From Zoroaster sp. YZ-2022 (Eukaryota > Echinodermata > Asteroidea > Forcipulatida > Zoroasteridae), in contig CM055834.1 of assembly GCA_029582265.1 (NCBI GenBank), positions 2,976,001-3,040,000 of the forward strand: DNA of 64,000 bases, given 5' to 3'. The first letter of the stretch is position 1. Each line of letters starts with the position of its first letter. A model generated the notes under the pieces. It worked only from the letters and a program-made list of their open reading frames with translations. It searched no databases and was not told the DNA's origin. This document shows, piece after piece, positions 21,063-34,800 of this stretch. A program made the translations under genes and the position numbers.

Positions 21063-21597
21063 TGTTATCCCATGCGCACTGTAGAATACGGAACAGTAAA
21101 GTGTGACAACATGTTGTGTCACATGCCACATGTTGGCCCTCTTACTCTTGGCATAAGGGACGCAGAAGCACTATAGTTTTCCTTATTCTACTTGTGCTAG
21201 TAGAATAACTATTTATTATTGCACATTGGAAGTGTTTTGGTGAAAAAGTATGGTTTGAAAAATACCAACCTAAAGTTTGACTATGTTCAGTTGAGCTTCC
21301 AATAGTTCCAATAATGAAATATTTTCCTAATATAAATACACAGTGTATAGTGTACGGTACAGTGTATAGTATGATGAAAGAACATAGTGTGTATATGGTG
21401 GCATACTGGAGGGGTATGAACCGAAAATTCAATCCAGCACAGTGAGAGGGCACAACCAAAGAACCTCGCATTAGGCTAACAAAATCCATTGTAATTTTCT
21501 TGACATTTGAACCCTGGCCGGCTGACTGCCATTTTTTATCTACCGCGTTGCCAGTTTTATACATGTTTCAAACACCACTCTGCCAACATTAGTTTAA

Positions 21598-21880
21598 AGA
21601 TATGATACATCATTGGTTTTTGTTGGTTGTTGGAACAATGCAGTCATTCTAATCTAGTTTTCAAAATACACACCGTAGAACTAACCTGTGAAAATTTCAT
21701 CTGCAAATAACGGTTTCTGTGTTTTGTGCATGATCACATTGTGTTAATTTCGATTGTGCAATCAAAATCAGCTGTTGCATTTTCAGATACAATTTTCTTG
21801 AAGATGACAGCATTTCAGAGGTAAAGATTTCACAGGAAGATTGGTATTAGTATCAACTTCAAAAACAGTAAGTTTTCACA
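21598..21880. mobile_element. TTAA-type MITE, truncated copy
   Basis: Starts after TTTAAA at 21593 with GATATGATACATCATTGG and matches the copies at 47.4-48.1 kb and 56.9 kb in inverse orientation (AAAATCAGCTGTTGCATTTTC, AAGATGACAGCATTTCAGAGG). The far end is missing. A more degraded relative lies at about 23030-23115. Confidence 0.6.
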
Positions 21881-22361
21881 CTGTTGGTTGCATTCTAACA
21901 TTGTATTTTGTTTGTGCAAGGGTTTTTAGACATAAACAAACTTTTGTCAGATTACATGAACACCTTAAATAAAGAGTAATCAACCAGTACTATCTATTTC
22001 AAACAAATTTAACATTTCAAAAATAAAAAAAATAAAGTTTCATGTATATAATATTCAATTGTTTACCATCAGTCATTTTGATGACTTCTTGTGGTCTTGT
22101 GTACATAATATTTGTGTTTAGTATTTTTTTAAGGAAGTGCATGTGAGCATGAAGAAAAAATCTTCCATGATGTGAGTGAGAATAGAGCAACAAAAAAGTA
22201 ATTTCTTTCCTTCAGTTCCTTAGTTAATACACACATGCTGTACCATACTTTCTGTATGTAATATCGGTACCATAGTGAAAGGACCTGATCAAAGAAAGAA
22301 TGTACAGTATACATGTACATTATGTACATTGTACATATACCGTCTGTGTATTGTGTCTGTG

Positions 22362-22396
22362 TTGACCTCATAGCGACCTTGGGGTCAATTGACCTC
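22362..22396. promoter_or_regulatory. Cluster of nuclear-receptor half-site-like words
   Basis: TTGACCTCATAGCGACCTTG and GGGGTCAATTGACCTC hold four AGGTCA-like half sites in 35 bp, including an inverted pair GGTCAATTGACC. No adjacent gene start was identified, so function is uncertain. Confidence 0.25.
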
Positions 22397-23633
22397 TCTT
22401 GTGCACACTGACTGGTGTCAGATCTAACTGGTGTATGTACTTCAGTATATGTACACAAAGATTTTACAATGGATTGTACTGATGTCAGTGCATGTTCATG
22501 TACATCAGTATCATTGACCTGGATTTGTGGATATTACTACAGTCATGCTATATTTTCAATCACACCATACATTGTGACACAGCTAAAGTGTCTGTCTTTA
22601 TCTCTTGTTTACAAGTGAAATTGATGTTGGCCTTTGTATACAATATATTTATATGAGTATTTAATTAAGTCAAATTCTTAGTGAAAAATATAATTAGGCT
22701 TTTCAAACTGCTTACCAACCAAAATATTATTATGACAGACATTTGAATGGCTTGAAACAGCGAATTATTTTCAGAGGTGATGTGAACAAAGATGTATGCC
22801 TACAAGGTACAAGTAGTTGGTGGTATTCTGTTCATGTCTGCTGTGAGATTTACCATCAGGTTTTGTTAGGAAGAGTACACTTTTTCATATTCTAGTTTTT
22901 AAATATATAATTTCATAAATAAAGCTTTATCAAAACACATGCTCATGTTTTGAGATGTAACAGTTAATGTTAAGTAGAGTTTTATATAGGCCTACCTATT
23001 TTCTTTATTGTGTTAGCTTAACCATATCAGATTTGTGGACTTCTACAATTTCCATGAAGATGACATAATTTCCTACGCAAACATTTCTCAAAACAATTGA
23101 TATTGGGTGAACTTAAGGTATTTATTATTTAAAAAAATAAGGAAAAAACCACAACAAAACATGTATTATTCAATTATCACGAGAGCTAAACTATGGTCAT
23201 AAGGTCAAATAGCATTATTTATTTTTTCACTGTGCAAAATAACCAACACGTTTATAATATAAAATATAATTTTTGAACACTTGTTTTGTTTTCCTTGATT
23301 TGAATAGTGATGTTTCCTCAAACCAATAATATACCTTAAAAGTGAATGAAGATCAGGTAAATTGGTTTGAGGTTAATGCCAAGTTTAATGTGTGTTAATC
23401 ATGTAGAGCCTTCGTGCAAAATTATAATGTTTCACAAAACTAGTTCCAACAGACTTGATTTGGAAACCACTCATTTCCATGTGGAAGATAATCCAGTGCA
23501 TACATGAAGTCTACCATAATTATTGAACAAGAAACCACGTTTAACTGAGTGAATGATTTCCCAAGCATTTCGTGTCAAAATTCTTTCAAAATCCACCCCA
23601 TCTGCAAATCGAAATTAATTTTACTATTTAACA

Positions 23634-23695
23634 ACAGTGTTCAGTGCACACAGCAGTGTTTAATGCACACAACAGTGTTCAGTGCACACAACAGT
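23634..23695. repeat. Three-copy short tandem repeat
   Basis: AACAGTGTTCAGTGCACACA-like units of about 21 bp repeat three times. Confidence 0.7.
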
Positions 23696-23792
23696 TCTCT
23701 GTTTTGCTATCCTGAATGAAATTGTTCCATATACACATGTTCGGATCCTTTCGTGTTCGATGGAAGTGTTCTAGGCCATAACATACAGTGTG

Positions 23793-24240
23793 GTTAAAAA
23801 AAAGTTAACCCAAGTTTAAGTTGAATGTCCATCTACTATACAGAGAATTTGTGTTTACCAATTTTTGATGAGTAGGCCTAGTGTGTTTCAAGAAATAACC
23901 CTGAAAAATGATAGATCTATCTCAAGATAGCCCACTACAAATGACAAACCTAGCTTGTCCATGGGAGCTTCATTATTGAACACAATGGCCCACAAACCAA
24001 AAGCAAATAGTACAAAGTTCTCGTGGACTAGACAATCCAGTTTTGTACATGCCATCTGTAATGGGCCATATCTTAAGATCCCAATTAAGCTAGACCAATA
24101 ATTTTTCAGGATTACATGTATTTAAAAACACCCAACTCATCAACACGAGGTAAACACAAATTCTCTGCAATTGTAGTAGGGTGGTGAACAACCACATTAA
24201 ACTTGATTTCACCTGTTTTAACCTCCCTTAAACAAGGGGT
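23793..24240. repeat. Foldback element at the left edge of the 2.8-kb tandem array
   Basis: The left arm (about 23793-23905: AAGTTAACCCAAGTTTAAGT, GAATTTGTGTTTACC) is imperfectly inverse to the right arm (about 24105-24235: GGTAAACACAAATTCTCTGC, ACTTGATTTCACCTGTTTTA). Only the right arm is retained in the following tandem units. Confidence 0.5.
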
Positions 24241-27200
24241 GACACTGTCTGTTGGTCACAACTACTTAAAATCACTTGTTCTCTTTGTATATCACATCAA
24301 TGGAGGGAATTTAACCGTCTATCTTTACATTTTTATCTGTTATTGAATGTTTGTGTAGTCAACTGGTTGTTTAACTATTATAATTGTTCTTATGAATACA
24401 ATAAACCTGATTCATGCAAACAATAGTGTGTGTTGATTCTTTCTTCCAAGAAATAATATTTCATTGTGAGTTTTTTCTTTGTGCATTCAATTGATAGATA
24501 TCTAAAGAAAGTCACCCGTGGATGATCTCAGTTATAGCTTTGTTAATGCTAAATTTGTTAATGGAAAGGAATTTCCAAATACTGCTGGAAATTAGTTGGA
24601 GATGAATTCTTATAGAGGATTTGATTTGATCAAGAACGCAAGTGCAAACATTTGTATACATCAACAAACAACAATTTTATCAAAAACAATACCATCAACA
24701 ATGCAATCAAGTTCGCTGTCATACTTGTGCAAGGAAATAGATTAAAATAAAGATTTTATGATTTATAAATTGTAGGGATTTATAGTCGATGGTGTTGCAA
24801 TCCAACCCCAACACTTGTACTTGAAGAGAAAGCGCAACAAATTCCACATGTTAGAAAAATAATCGAAAACAAATCAGCATTTCGTGTGATTATCCATCAT
24901 AAAGTGAGATAGTTGGTTTCAAGTGAATTTTGAGTCAATAGGACAAGGGTAGATACAAGAAAGAAGAACTTCAACAATTGATCAAATTGCCACTGAAAGC
25001 TTCCCGCAACACTTATTCAACAAAATTACTGAGCAGGGATATCGGAATATATAATTCAAAGATTTTAAACCACTTTTTAATTAAAAATAAATTAATTATA
25101 GGTATAAAAACCCACAATTCTGCATTTCCAAAAGCAGCCCCAAAAATAAAAATAAATCAGATCAGTTTACATAGTGTTTCTATGCGCTTTCTTCGGGAGA
25201 AAATACGAAAGTCAAGAAAAACTGAAATTGACTGGACATGTTTTATTTCTTTCTATTATCGTTGTCTAGTATTATTTGTAATATATATAGCAACTTATTA
25301 ACCTCTCAAGCGTTTTTAAGTATTTTAATTATATTTTATTCGATTTAAAATAATGAGTGAAGGATTATTATGCAAATTTGCCACTGAAAGAGGGCGCTAT
25401 TCAGTAAACTTCCGACAGTCTACAAGAAGTTTAGTAGTTGAATAAATCTTAACAGTCAGTTTTATTTTTCTTCTGACACCCTATAATTAATTTAAAAGGC
25501 ACAACCTCCAAAATCAATTGTTTTTTTTAAATGATTTTAGTGAATTGCAGTTAAAATCAAGAGTGATACATCATGACATTGTAAATCTACATCATTAGTG
25601 AAGGGACTCATCAAGTTTATGAATTGTTACAAGTCATACCCTTGGTCTGCTGCCGGTTCTCTGTTTGTAATGTAAAATTCGGGTTGGAATTTTTACCTTA
25701 CCTTTCAATTAAAAATCACCCACTTTCTTCAAATTATATTGTCGGCCCCATAGCTTCCCTCTCCCATTCCCAGTTTATCTATAAAATGATATTAAATAAA
25801 TCGAACCCAATTAAGTGGTGGAGTGAACCCGATGTTTACAAAACTGCCAATGACTTCTAATTCATGAATGGATGAGGTTAAACCAGAAAGTGGGCTGCTT
25901 TGCACCCCCCCTAATTTATGATTGCCACCTTGTCCCCCATGTGCATCACTATATCTACTGCGCCAACTTACAAAGATCATCTTTTAAATTACTATATCTA
26001 CTGATTTTGATTTTGACAAAAATACTATCAACCGTTACATAACAACTGAACGACTTCCCACATACGATCACCCTTCCATAGCAGAGGAAAAGGTGTAATG
26101 ATAATCAGCGATTACATTACTTGGTTAATTGAAAACAATTGTATATATATAACTAGGTCAAGAAGAACTTTGAAGAGGACTGCGGGATATACCTTTTTTT
26201 TCTTTTCTTTTTTAAATATATATATATATATGGTTGTTTTTTTTAAATTTTAGTTGAAGTAAAATGTAGGCCTACATGCCTACCCACCGTAAACTTAAAA
26301 ATAAATTAGCTGTAGAACTTCACATGTTTCTCTCTCTTGAGTTGAGGGATGTACCGTCATACTATACGACGGTCGATAGTCGCGGGTTCTTTCTCCATGG
26401 GCTGACCAGTGCCGACCGACACAGGCAGCCATCAGCCCACCGCAAACTCGCACTAATTCTCGGTGGCATCTTAGTTGGCTTCACGGTGTCCAGAGCTGGA
26501 CCACCGTCGAAGGCTTTGTCGGGTGTATGGGTGTACTAACCAATCAGGTTAACGTCAACAATCTTGCAGATAATGAGAATACTATAATATCAGATGAAGT
26601 CATGTTTAACATACTATTGAAAAAAGATAGGCCCGAAGCAGTATACTGAACATAAATTTCCCGGCGTAGCCTAGAAATACAATCCAGACAAATTATAGAT
26701 CTCAAGATGGCCCACTACAAAATGACAAAACTAGCTTGTCCACGGGAGCTTCATTATTGAACACAATGGCCCACAAACCAAACGTAAGAGGCTCCTTTGA
26801 ACATGCCAGTTTTGTACATGCCATTAAGCTAGACGAATCATTTTTTAGGATTATTTCAAACCACCCTACTCATCAACACTAGGTAAACACAATTCTCTGC
26901 AATTGTAGTAGGTGGGTGAACAATCACATTAAACTTGAATTCACTTGTTTTAACCTCCCTTGAGTATTGACATAACATGCTTTTTGAAAAGTTATACAAG
27001 GGGTGACACTGTCTGTTGGTCACAACTACTTAAAATCACTTGTTGTCTTTGTATATCACATCAATGGAGGGACTGATTTAATCATCTATCTTTACATTTT
27101 TATCTGTTATTGAATGTTTGTGTAGTCAAGTGGTTGTTTAACTATTATAATTGTTCTTATGAATACAATAATCCTGATTCATGCAAACATTTAGTGTGTG

Positions 27201-29000
27201 TTGATTCTTTCTTCCAAGAAATAATATTTCATTGTGAGTTTTTTCTTTGCGCATTCAATTGATATATCTCTATCGTATTTAATCCATGTTAAAAGAAAGT
27301 CACCCGTGGATGATCTCAGTTATAGCTTTGTTAATGCTAAATTTGTTAATGGAAAGGAATTTCCAAATACTGTTGGAAATTAGTTGGAGGTCAATTCTTA
27401 TAGAGGATTTGATTTGATCAAGAACGCAAGTGCAAACATTTGTATACATCAACAAACAACAATTTTATCAAAAACAATACCATCAACAATGCAATCAAGT
27501 TCGCTGTCATACTTGTGCAAGGAAATAGATTAAAATAAAGATTTTATGATTTATAAATTGTAGGGATTTATAGTCGATGGTGTTGCAATCCAACCCCAAC
27601 ACTTGTACTTGAAGAGAAAGCGCAACAAATTCCACATGTTAGAAAAATAATCGAAAACAAATCAGCATTTCGTGTGATTATCCATCATAAAGTGAGATAG
27701 TTGGTTTCAAGTGAATTTTGAGTCAATAGGACAAGGGTAGATACAAGAAAGAAGAACTTCAACAATTGATCAAATTGCCACTGAAAGCTTCCCGCAACAC
27801 TTATTCAACAAAATTACTGAGCAGGGATATCGGAATATATAATTCAAAGATTTTAAACTACTTTTTAATTAAAAATAAATTAATTATAGGTATAAAAACC
27901 CACAATTCTGCATTTCCAAAAGCAGCCCCAAAAATAAAAATAAATCAGATCAGTTTACATAGTGTTTCTATACGCTTTCTTCGGGAGAAAATACGAAAGT
28001 CAAGAAAAACTGAAATTGACTGGACATGTTTTATTTCTTTCTATTATCGTTGTCTAGTATTATTTGTAATATATATAGCAACTTATTAACCTCTCAAGCG
28101 TTTTTAAGTATTTTAATTATATTTTATTCGATTTAAAATAATGAGTGAAGGATTATTATGCAAATTTGCCACTGAAAGAGGGCGCTATTCAGTAAACTTC
28201 CGACAGTCTACAAGAAGTTTAGTAGTTGAATAAATCTTAACAGTCAGTTTTATTTTTCTTCTGACACCCTATAATTAATTTAAAAGGCACAACCTCCAAA
28301 ATCAATTGTTTAAAAAAAATGATTTTAGTGAATTGCAGTTAAAATCAAGAGTGATACATCATGACATTGTAAATCTACATCATTAGTGAAGGGACTCATC
28401 AAGTTTATGAATTGTTACAAGTCATACCCTTGGTCTGCTGCCGGTTCTCTGTTTGTAATGTAAAATTCGGGTTGGAATTTTTACCTTACCTTTCAATTAA
28501 AAATCACCCACTTTCTTCAAATTATATTGTCGGCCCCATAGCTTCCCTCTCCCATTCCCAGTTTATCTATAAAATGATATTAAATAAATCGAACCCAATT
28601 AAGTGGTGGAGTGAACCCGATGTTTACAAAACTGCCAATGACTTCTAATTCATGAATGGATGAGGTTAAACCAGAAAGTGGGCTGCTTTGCACCCCCCCT
28701 AATTTATGATTGCCACCTTGTCCCCCATGTGCATCACTATATCTACTGCGCCAACTTACAAAGATCATCTTTTAAATTACTATATCTACTGATTTTGATT
28801 TTGACAAAAATACTATCAACCGTTACATAACAACTGAACGACTTCCCACATACGATCACCCTTCCATAGCAGAGGAAAAGGTGTAATGATAATCAGCGAT
28901 TACATTACTTGGTTAATTGAAAACAATTGTATATATATAACTAGGTCAAGAAGAACTTTGAAGAGGACTGCGGGATATACCTTTTTTTTCTTTTCTTTTT

Positions 29001-29039
<39 letters not shown>

Positions 29040-31919
29040 TCTCCAGTTTTAGTTGAAGTAAAATGTAGGCCTACATGCCTACCCACCGTAAACTTAAAAA
29101 TAAATTAGCTGTAGAACTTCACATGTTTCTCTCTCTTGAGTTGAGGGATGTACCGTCATACTATAGGACGGTCGATAGTCGCGGGTTCTTTCTCCATGGG
29201 CTGACCAGTGCCGACCGACACAGGCAGCCATCAGCCCACCGCAAACTCGCACTAATTCTCGGTGGCATCTTAGTTGGCTTCACGGTGTCCAGAGCTGGAC
29301 CACCGTCGAAGGCTTTGTCGGGTGTATGGGTGTACTAACCAATCAGGTTAACGTCAACAATCTTGCAGATAATGAGAATACTATAATATCAGATGAAGTC
29401 ATGTTTAACATACTATTGAAAAAAGATAGGCCCGAAGCAGTATACTGAACATAAATTTCCCGGCGTAGCCTACTACGCACGGTGTGCCCGAGTTAATCGT
29501 AAGCGCCGAGAGCTCATGGTCATGATGGTCCTCACACTGAATGAGAGTACCATGTGCACAGGGTCCGTGCATCGGCCAGTACAGCGGTGTGTTTAGAAAT
29601 ACAATCCAGACAAATTATAGATCTCAAGATGGCCCACTACAAATGACAAAACTAGCTTGTCCACGGGAGCTTCATTATTGAACACAATGGCCCACAAACC
29701 AAACGTAAGAGGCTCCTTTGAACATGCCAGTTTTGTACATGCCATTAAGCTAGACGAATCATTTTTTAGGATTATTTCAAACCACCCTACTCATCAACAC
29801 TAGGTAAACACAATTCTCCGCAATTGTAGTAGGTGGGTGAACAATCACATTAAACTTGAATTCACTTGTTTTAACCTCCCTTGAGTATTGACATAACATG
29901 CTTTTTGAAAAGTTATACAAGGGGTGACACTGTCTGTTGGTCACAACTACTTAAAATCACTTGTTGTCTTTGTATATCACATCAATGGAGGGACTGATTT
30001 AATCATCTATCTTTACATTTTTATCTGTTATTGAATGTTTGTGTAGTCAAGTGGTTGTTTAACTATTATAATTGTTCTTATGAATACAATAATCCTGATT
30101 CATGCAAACATTTAGTGTGTGTTGATTCTTTCTTCCAAGAAATAATATTTCATTGTGAGTTTTTTCTTTGCGCATTCAATTGATATATCTCTATCGTATT
30201 TAATCCATGTTAAAAGAAAGTCACCCGTGGATGATCTCAGTTATAGCTTTGTTAATGCTAAATTTGTTAATGGAAAGGAATTTCCAAATACTGTTGGAAA
30301 TTAGTTGGAGGTCAATTCTTATAGAGGATTTGATTTGATCAAGAACGCAAGTGCAAACATTTGTATACATCAACAAACAACAATTTTATCAAAAACAATA
30401 CCATCAACAATGCAATCAAGTTCGCTGTCATACTTGTGCAAGGAAATAGATTAAAATAAAGATTTTATGATTTATAAATTGTAGGGATTTATAGTCGATG
30501 GTGTTGCAATCCAACCCCAACACTTGTACTTGAAGAGAAAGCGCAACAAATTCCACATGTTAGAAAAATAATCGAAAACAAATCAGCATTTCGTGTGATT
30601 ATCCATCATAAAGTGAGATAGTTGGTTTCAAGTGAATTTTGAGTCAATAGGACAAGGGTAGATACAAGAAAGAAGAACTTCAACAATTGATCAAATTGCC
30701 ACTGAAAGCTTCCCGCAACACTTATTCAACAAAATTACTGAGCAGGGATATCGGAATATATAATTCAAAGATTTTAAACTACTTTTTAATTAAAAATAAA
30801 TTAATTATAGGTATAAAAACCCACAATTCTGCATTTCCAAAAGCAGCCCCAAAAATAAAAATAAATCAGATCAGTTTACATAGTGTTTCTATGCGCTTTC
30901 TTCGGGAGAAAATACGAAAGTCAAGAAAAACTGAAATTGACTGGACATGTTTTATTTCTTTCTATTATCGTTGTCTAGTATTATTTGTAATATATATAGC
31001 AACTTATTAACCTCTCAAGCGTTTTTAAGTATTTTAATTATATTTTATTCGATTTAAAATAATGAGTGAAGGATTATTATGCAAATTTGCCACTGAAAGA
31101 GGGCGCTATTCAGTAAACTTCCGACAGTCTACAAGAAGTTTAGTAGTTGAATAAATCTTAACAGTCAGTTTTATTTTTCTTCTGACACCCTATAATTAAT
31201 TTAAAAGGCACAACCTCCAAAATCAATTGTTTTTTTAAAATGATTTTAGTGAATTGCAGTTAAAATCAAGAGTGATACATCATGACATTGTAAATCTACA
31301 TCATTAGTGAAGGGACTCATCAAGTTTATGAATTGTTACAAGTCATACCCTTGGTCTGCTGCCGGTTCTCTGTTTGTAATGTAAAATTCGGGTTGGAATT
31401 TTTACCTTACCTTTCAATTAAAAATCACCCACTTTCTTCAAATTATATTGTCGGCCCCATAGCTTCCCTCTCCCATTCCCAGTTTATCTATAAAATGATA
31501 TTAAATAAATCGAACCCAATTAAGTGGTGGAGTGAACCCGATGTTTACAAAACTGCCAATGACTTCTAATTCATGAATGGATGAGGTTAAACCAGAAAGT
31601 GGGCTGCTTTGCACCCCCCCCCCCTAATTTATGATTGCCACCTTGTCCCCCATGTGCACCTCTACATCTACTGCGCCATCTTACAAAGATCATCTTTTAA
31701 ATTACTATATCTACTGATTTTGATTTTGACAAAAATACTATCAACCGTTACATAACAACTGAACGACTTCCCACATACGATCACCCTTCCATAGCAGAGG
31801 AAAAGGTGTAATGATAATCAGCGATTACATTACTTGGTTAATTGAAAACAATTGTATATATATAACTAGGTCAAGAAGAACTTTGAAGAGGACTGCGGGA
31901 TATACCTTTTTTTTCTTTT

Positions 31920-31953
<34 letters not shown>

Positions 31954-32815
31954 TTCAGTTTAAGTAAAATGTAGGCCTACATGCCTACCCACCGTAAACT
32001 TAAAAATAAATTAGCTGTAGAACTTCACATGTTTCTCTCTCTTGAGTTGAGGGATGTACCGTCATACTATACGACGGTCGGCGATAGTCGCGGGTTCTTT
32101 CTCCATGCTGACCAGTGCCGACCGACACAGGCAGCCATCAGCCCACCGCAAACTCGCACTAATTCTCGGTGGCATCTTAGTTGGCTTCACGGTGTCCAGA
32201 GCTGGACCACCGTTGAAGGCTTTGTCGGGTGTATGGGTATCCTAACCAATCAGGTTAACGTCAACAATCTTGCAGATAATGAGAATACTATAATATCAGA
32301 TGAAGTCATGTTTAACATACTATTGAAAAAAGATAGGCCCGAAGCAGTATACTGAACATAAATTTCCCGCACGGCGCGGTGTGCCCGAGTGAATCGTAAG
32401 CGCCGAGAGTTCATGGTCATGATGGTCCTCACACAGAATGAGAGTACCAATCATATGCACAGGGTCCGTGCATCGGCCAGTACAGCGGTGTGTTTGGAAA
32501 TACAATCCAGACAAATTATAGATCTCAAGATGGCCCACGACAAATGACAAAACTAGCTTGTCCACGGGAGCTTCATTATTGAACACAATGGCCCACAAAC
32601 CAAACGTAAGAGGCTCCTTTGAACATGCCAGTTTTGTACATGCCATCTGCAATGGGCCATATCTTCAGGCTTATATCTCAACACACTACTCATCAACACT
32701 GGGTAAACACAATTTTCAGGAATTGTAGGGAGTGGGTGAACATTGAGTTCAATTGCTTTAACCTCCCTGTAAATTTGACATGCTTTTTAACAAGTAAGCC
32801 TATACAAGGGATCAC
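23925..32815. repeat. Tandem array, about 3.1 units of 2.8-2.9 kb
   Basis: Anchor words (GATGGCCCACTAC; the 107-codon frame at 24978, 27766 and 30687) recur at intervals of about 2790 and 2920 bp, and the units look about 98% identical. The units differ by lengths of TA and poly-C tracts and by a ~130-bp GC-rich segment present in units 2 and 3 (about 29470-29597 and 32367-32493) but deleted from unit 1. The conserved small frames in each unit (107, 78 and 87 codons) have no recognisable domain, splice structure or codon bias; because the units are near-identical, their conservation is not evidence of coding. The final partial unit is cut by the TIR element at 32818. Confidence 0.85.
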
Positions 32816-32817
32816 AC

Positions 32818-34131
32818 TATGGAGAACCAAAAGTGGACAACGCAATTTTACAATTTTTTGATAGTAGAAAATTTACCTTCAAGTAACACCATTTTGTCAA
32901 AATCTTCATTTTCTGCTGGCAGAAATTTGGATTTAACTTTTTGCCAGTGACTGACGGTCGAAAAGTAGACAACCCAAATTTCCAAATTTCTAGTAGCATA
33001 AATTTGGATTGAATGTTTTGGACCAAACCATATTTTAAAATTTCTACTAGCAGAAATTTGGATTGAACGTTTTTGACCAAACCAAATTTCCAAAATTGTA
33101 CTAGCAGAAAATTGGATTGAACGTTTGGATCAAACTGAACTTCCAAATTTCTACCAGCAAATTGGAAATTGGAGTTCAGTGGTAATTTCTTTACATTTTA
33201 TGTCGTGCATCCTGCCCCCGTTGGACAGTTTGAATTCTCTTCCCCATTCGGATAGCGGCGTACAGTGTACATCCAGCCTGTGTATGTTGGGGTGATTTTG
33301 TGTGGCATACGAAGTGTGGACTGATATCCCCACAGTGTAAGAACTTGAAACACTGTGTGGACTTACACACGTCCACACAGTGTTTTCACGAATTAGATAT
33401 TCTCGTTTTACTTAAAAAGGAAGCATTTTCTATCTGTCGTTTTGCTTCTCAAAATGAAGTGTTTTATTCTAGGGATCACGGGTCCAAAAATCAGCTCTTA
33501 AAACACTCTCTTATAGAAATGACGATGGTTTTAAAAATGTCATGATGTTAACTACACGAGAACAATGGAATGTCCACACAGTGACTGTAACAAAGGTGTA
33601 TGTGTGGCAGGACCACAGTGTCGATTGTTGAATAATAAGAAGTAAAGATATGATTCTCTTACAATAATATAATCTTTGAATTGCATAGTTAGTGTTTCTT
33701 ACGATAGTAGACCGATAATTCGTTGGGTTACATTGGATTGTTCTAGAATCGCCTCAATCATGCTATCTACAGTTAGGCCCTATTTCCCGCTTTTCTTGAC
33801 TAATTGAAATGTAAGAAATTCCAGTTTAGTCCAGAACGTTCGATCTGATATTCTGCTAGTAGAAATTTGGAAATTTGGTTTATTCCAAAATGTTCGATCC
33901 AATTTTCTGCTAGTAGAAATTTGGAAATTTGGTTTGGTCCAAAACGTTTGATCCAATTTTCCGCTAGTAGAAATTTTGAAAATTGGGTTGTCCACTTTTC
34001 GACCGCCCGTGTATGACAAAAAGTATCCAAATTTCTGGTAGCAGAAAATTAAGACTTTGAAGAAATGGTATTACCTTCAGGCTAATCCTTATTTTCTACT
34101 AAATTGCGTTGTCCACTTTTGGTCCTCCATA
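32818..34131. mobile_element. 1.3-kb TIR transposon with 7-bp target duplication
   Basis: Ends TATGGAGAACCAAAAGTGGA and, inverted, TCCACTTTTGGTCCTCCATA are flanked by ATCACAC on both sides (32811-32817 and 34132-34138). Each arm holds subrepeats of CTAGTAGCAGAAATTTGGA and GAACGTTTTGGACCAAACC in opposite orientations (32900-33150 versus 33830-34030). The corresponding site in the tandem units (near 27000 and 29925) is uninterrupted, which shows the empty site. No transposase frame is present. A perfect 15-bp hairpin (33348-33385) lies inside. Confidence 0.8.
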
Positions 34132-34139
34132 ATCACACT

Positions 34140-34469
34140 GTCTGTTTGTCATTATTAGTTCATCACACAAGCGCCAGTGCGTCAAAGGGCACACGAGGCC
34201 GCAGGGGGCGGGTTTCAGGGATTGTTGCGGGGGGGGGGCACGATCATGCCCATTTATTTATAATTTTCTGGAGGACTTCTCAGAGGAATTTGGAGGGTAA
34301 AAACGAAGTTCTTGGTCACTGTTTTGACATTGTGACTGTCTGAGCTCACAAAGACGCCGCGATTGAGGACAACAATCCCGGCCAAAACTCGTTGGGCCCC
34401 CGCCCCCATGTCCCCGTTCAATGTTGGTTCTCATGGCGCGGTCTGCGCTCCAGCTTGCGAGAACAACAT
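34140..34469. other. GC-rich stretch without recognised gene
   Basis: Poly-G tracts and GC-rich words (GGGGGCGGG). Open frames on both strands have no domain signature. Confidence 0.4.
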
Positions 34470-34800
34470 TGAGCGGGGGACGGAGGAGGGTGTGTTTGTG
34501 AACAAGGTGGCCCAACCATTTTGGCCGGGATTGTCTGAAAAAAAAGGGAGTGGAGGGCCGCCTACAAAAAGGCAGTATTTGTCAGAGCAGGGACAACGCA
34601 TAGAAAGAGCGGGGGACGGAAAAGGGTGTGTTTGTGAACAAGGTGGCCCAACCATTTTGGACGGGATTGTCGGAAAAAAGGGAGTGGAGGGCCACCCTAC
34701 AAAATGACAGTCTTTGTCAGAGCAGGGACAATGCATAGAAAGAGCGGGGGAGCAGAGGATGTGTTTGTGAACAAGGTGGTCCAACCATTTTGGCCGGGAT
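34470..34800. repeat. Tandem repeat, unit ~135 bp, about 2.5 copies
   Basis: TGTGTTTGTGAACAAGGTGG recurs at 34491, 34627 and 34760 with the same following words (CCAACCATTTTGG, GGGATTGT). The frames across it are repeats of the unit, not a protein family I recognise. Confidence 0.85.

Noticed and set aside
21142..21564. 140-codon minus-strand frame
   Set aside because: No domain, low-complexity composition and no splice or promoter context.
24978..25301. 107-codon frame repeated in each 2.8-kb unit
   Set aside because: Units are almost identical at the DNA level, so frame conservation gives no coding evidence, and no domain, codon bias or splice structure is seen.
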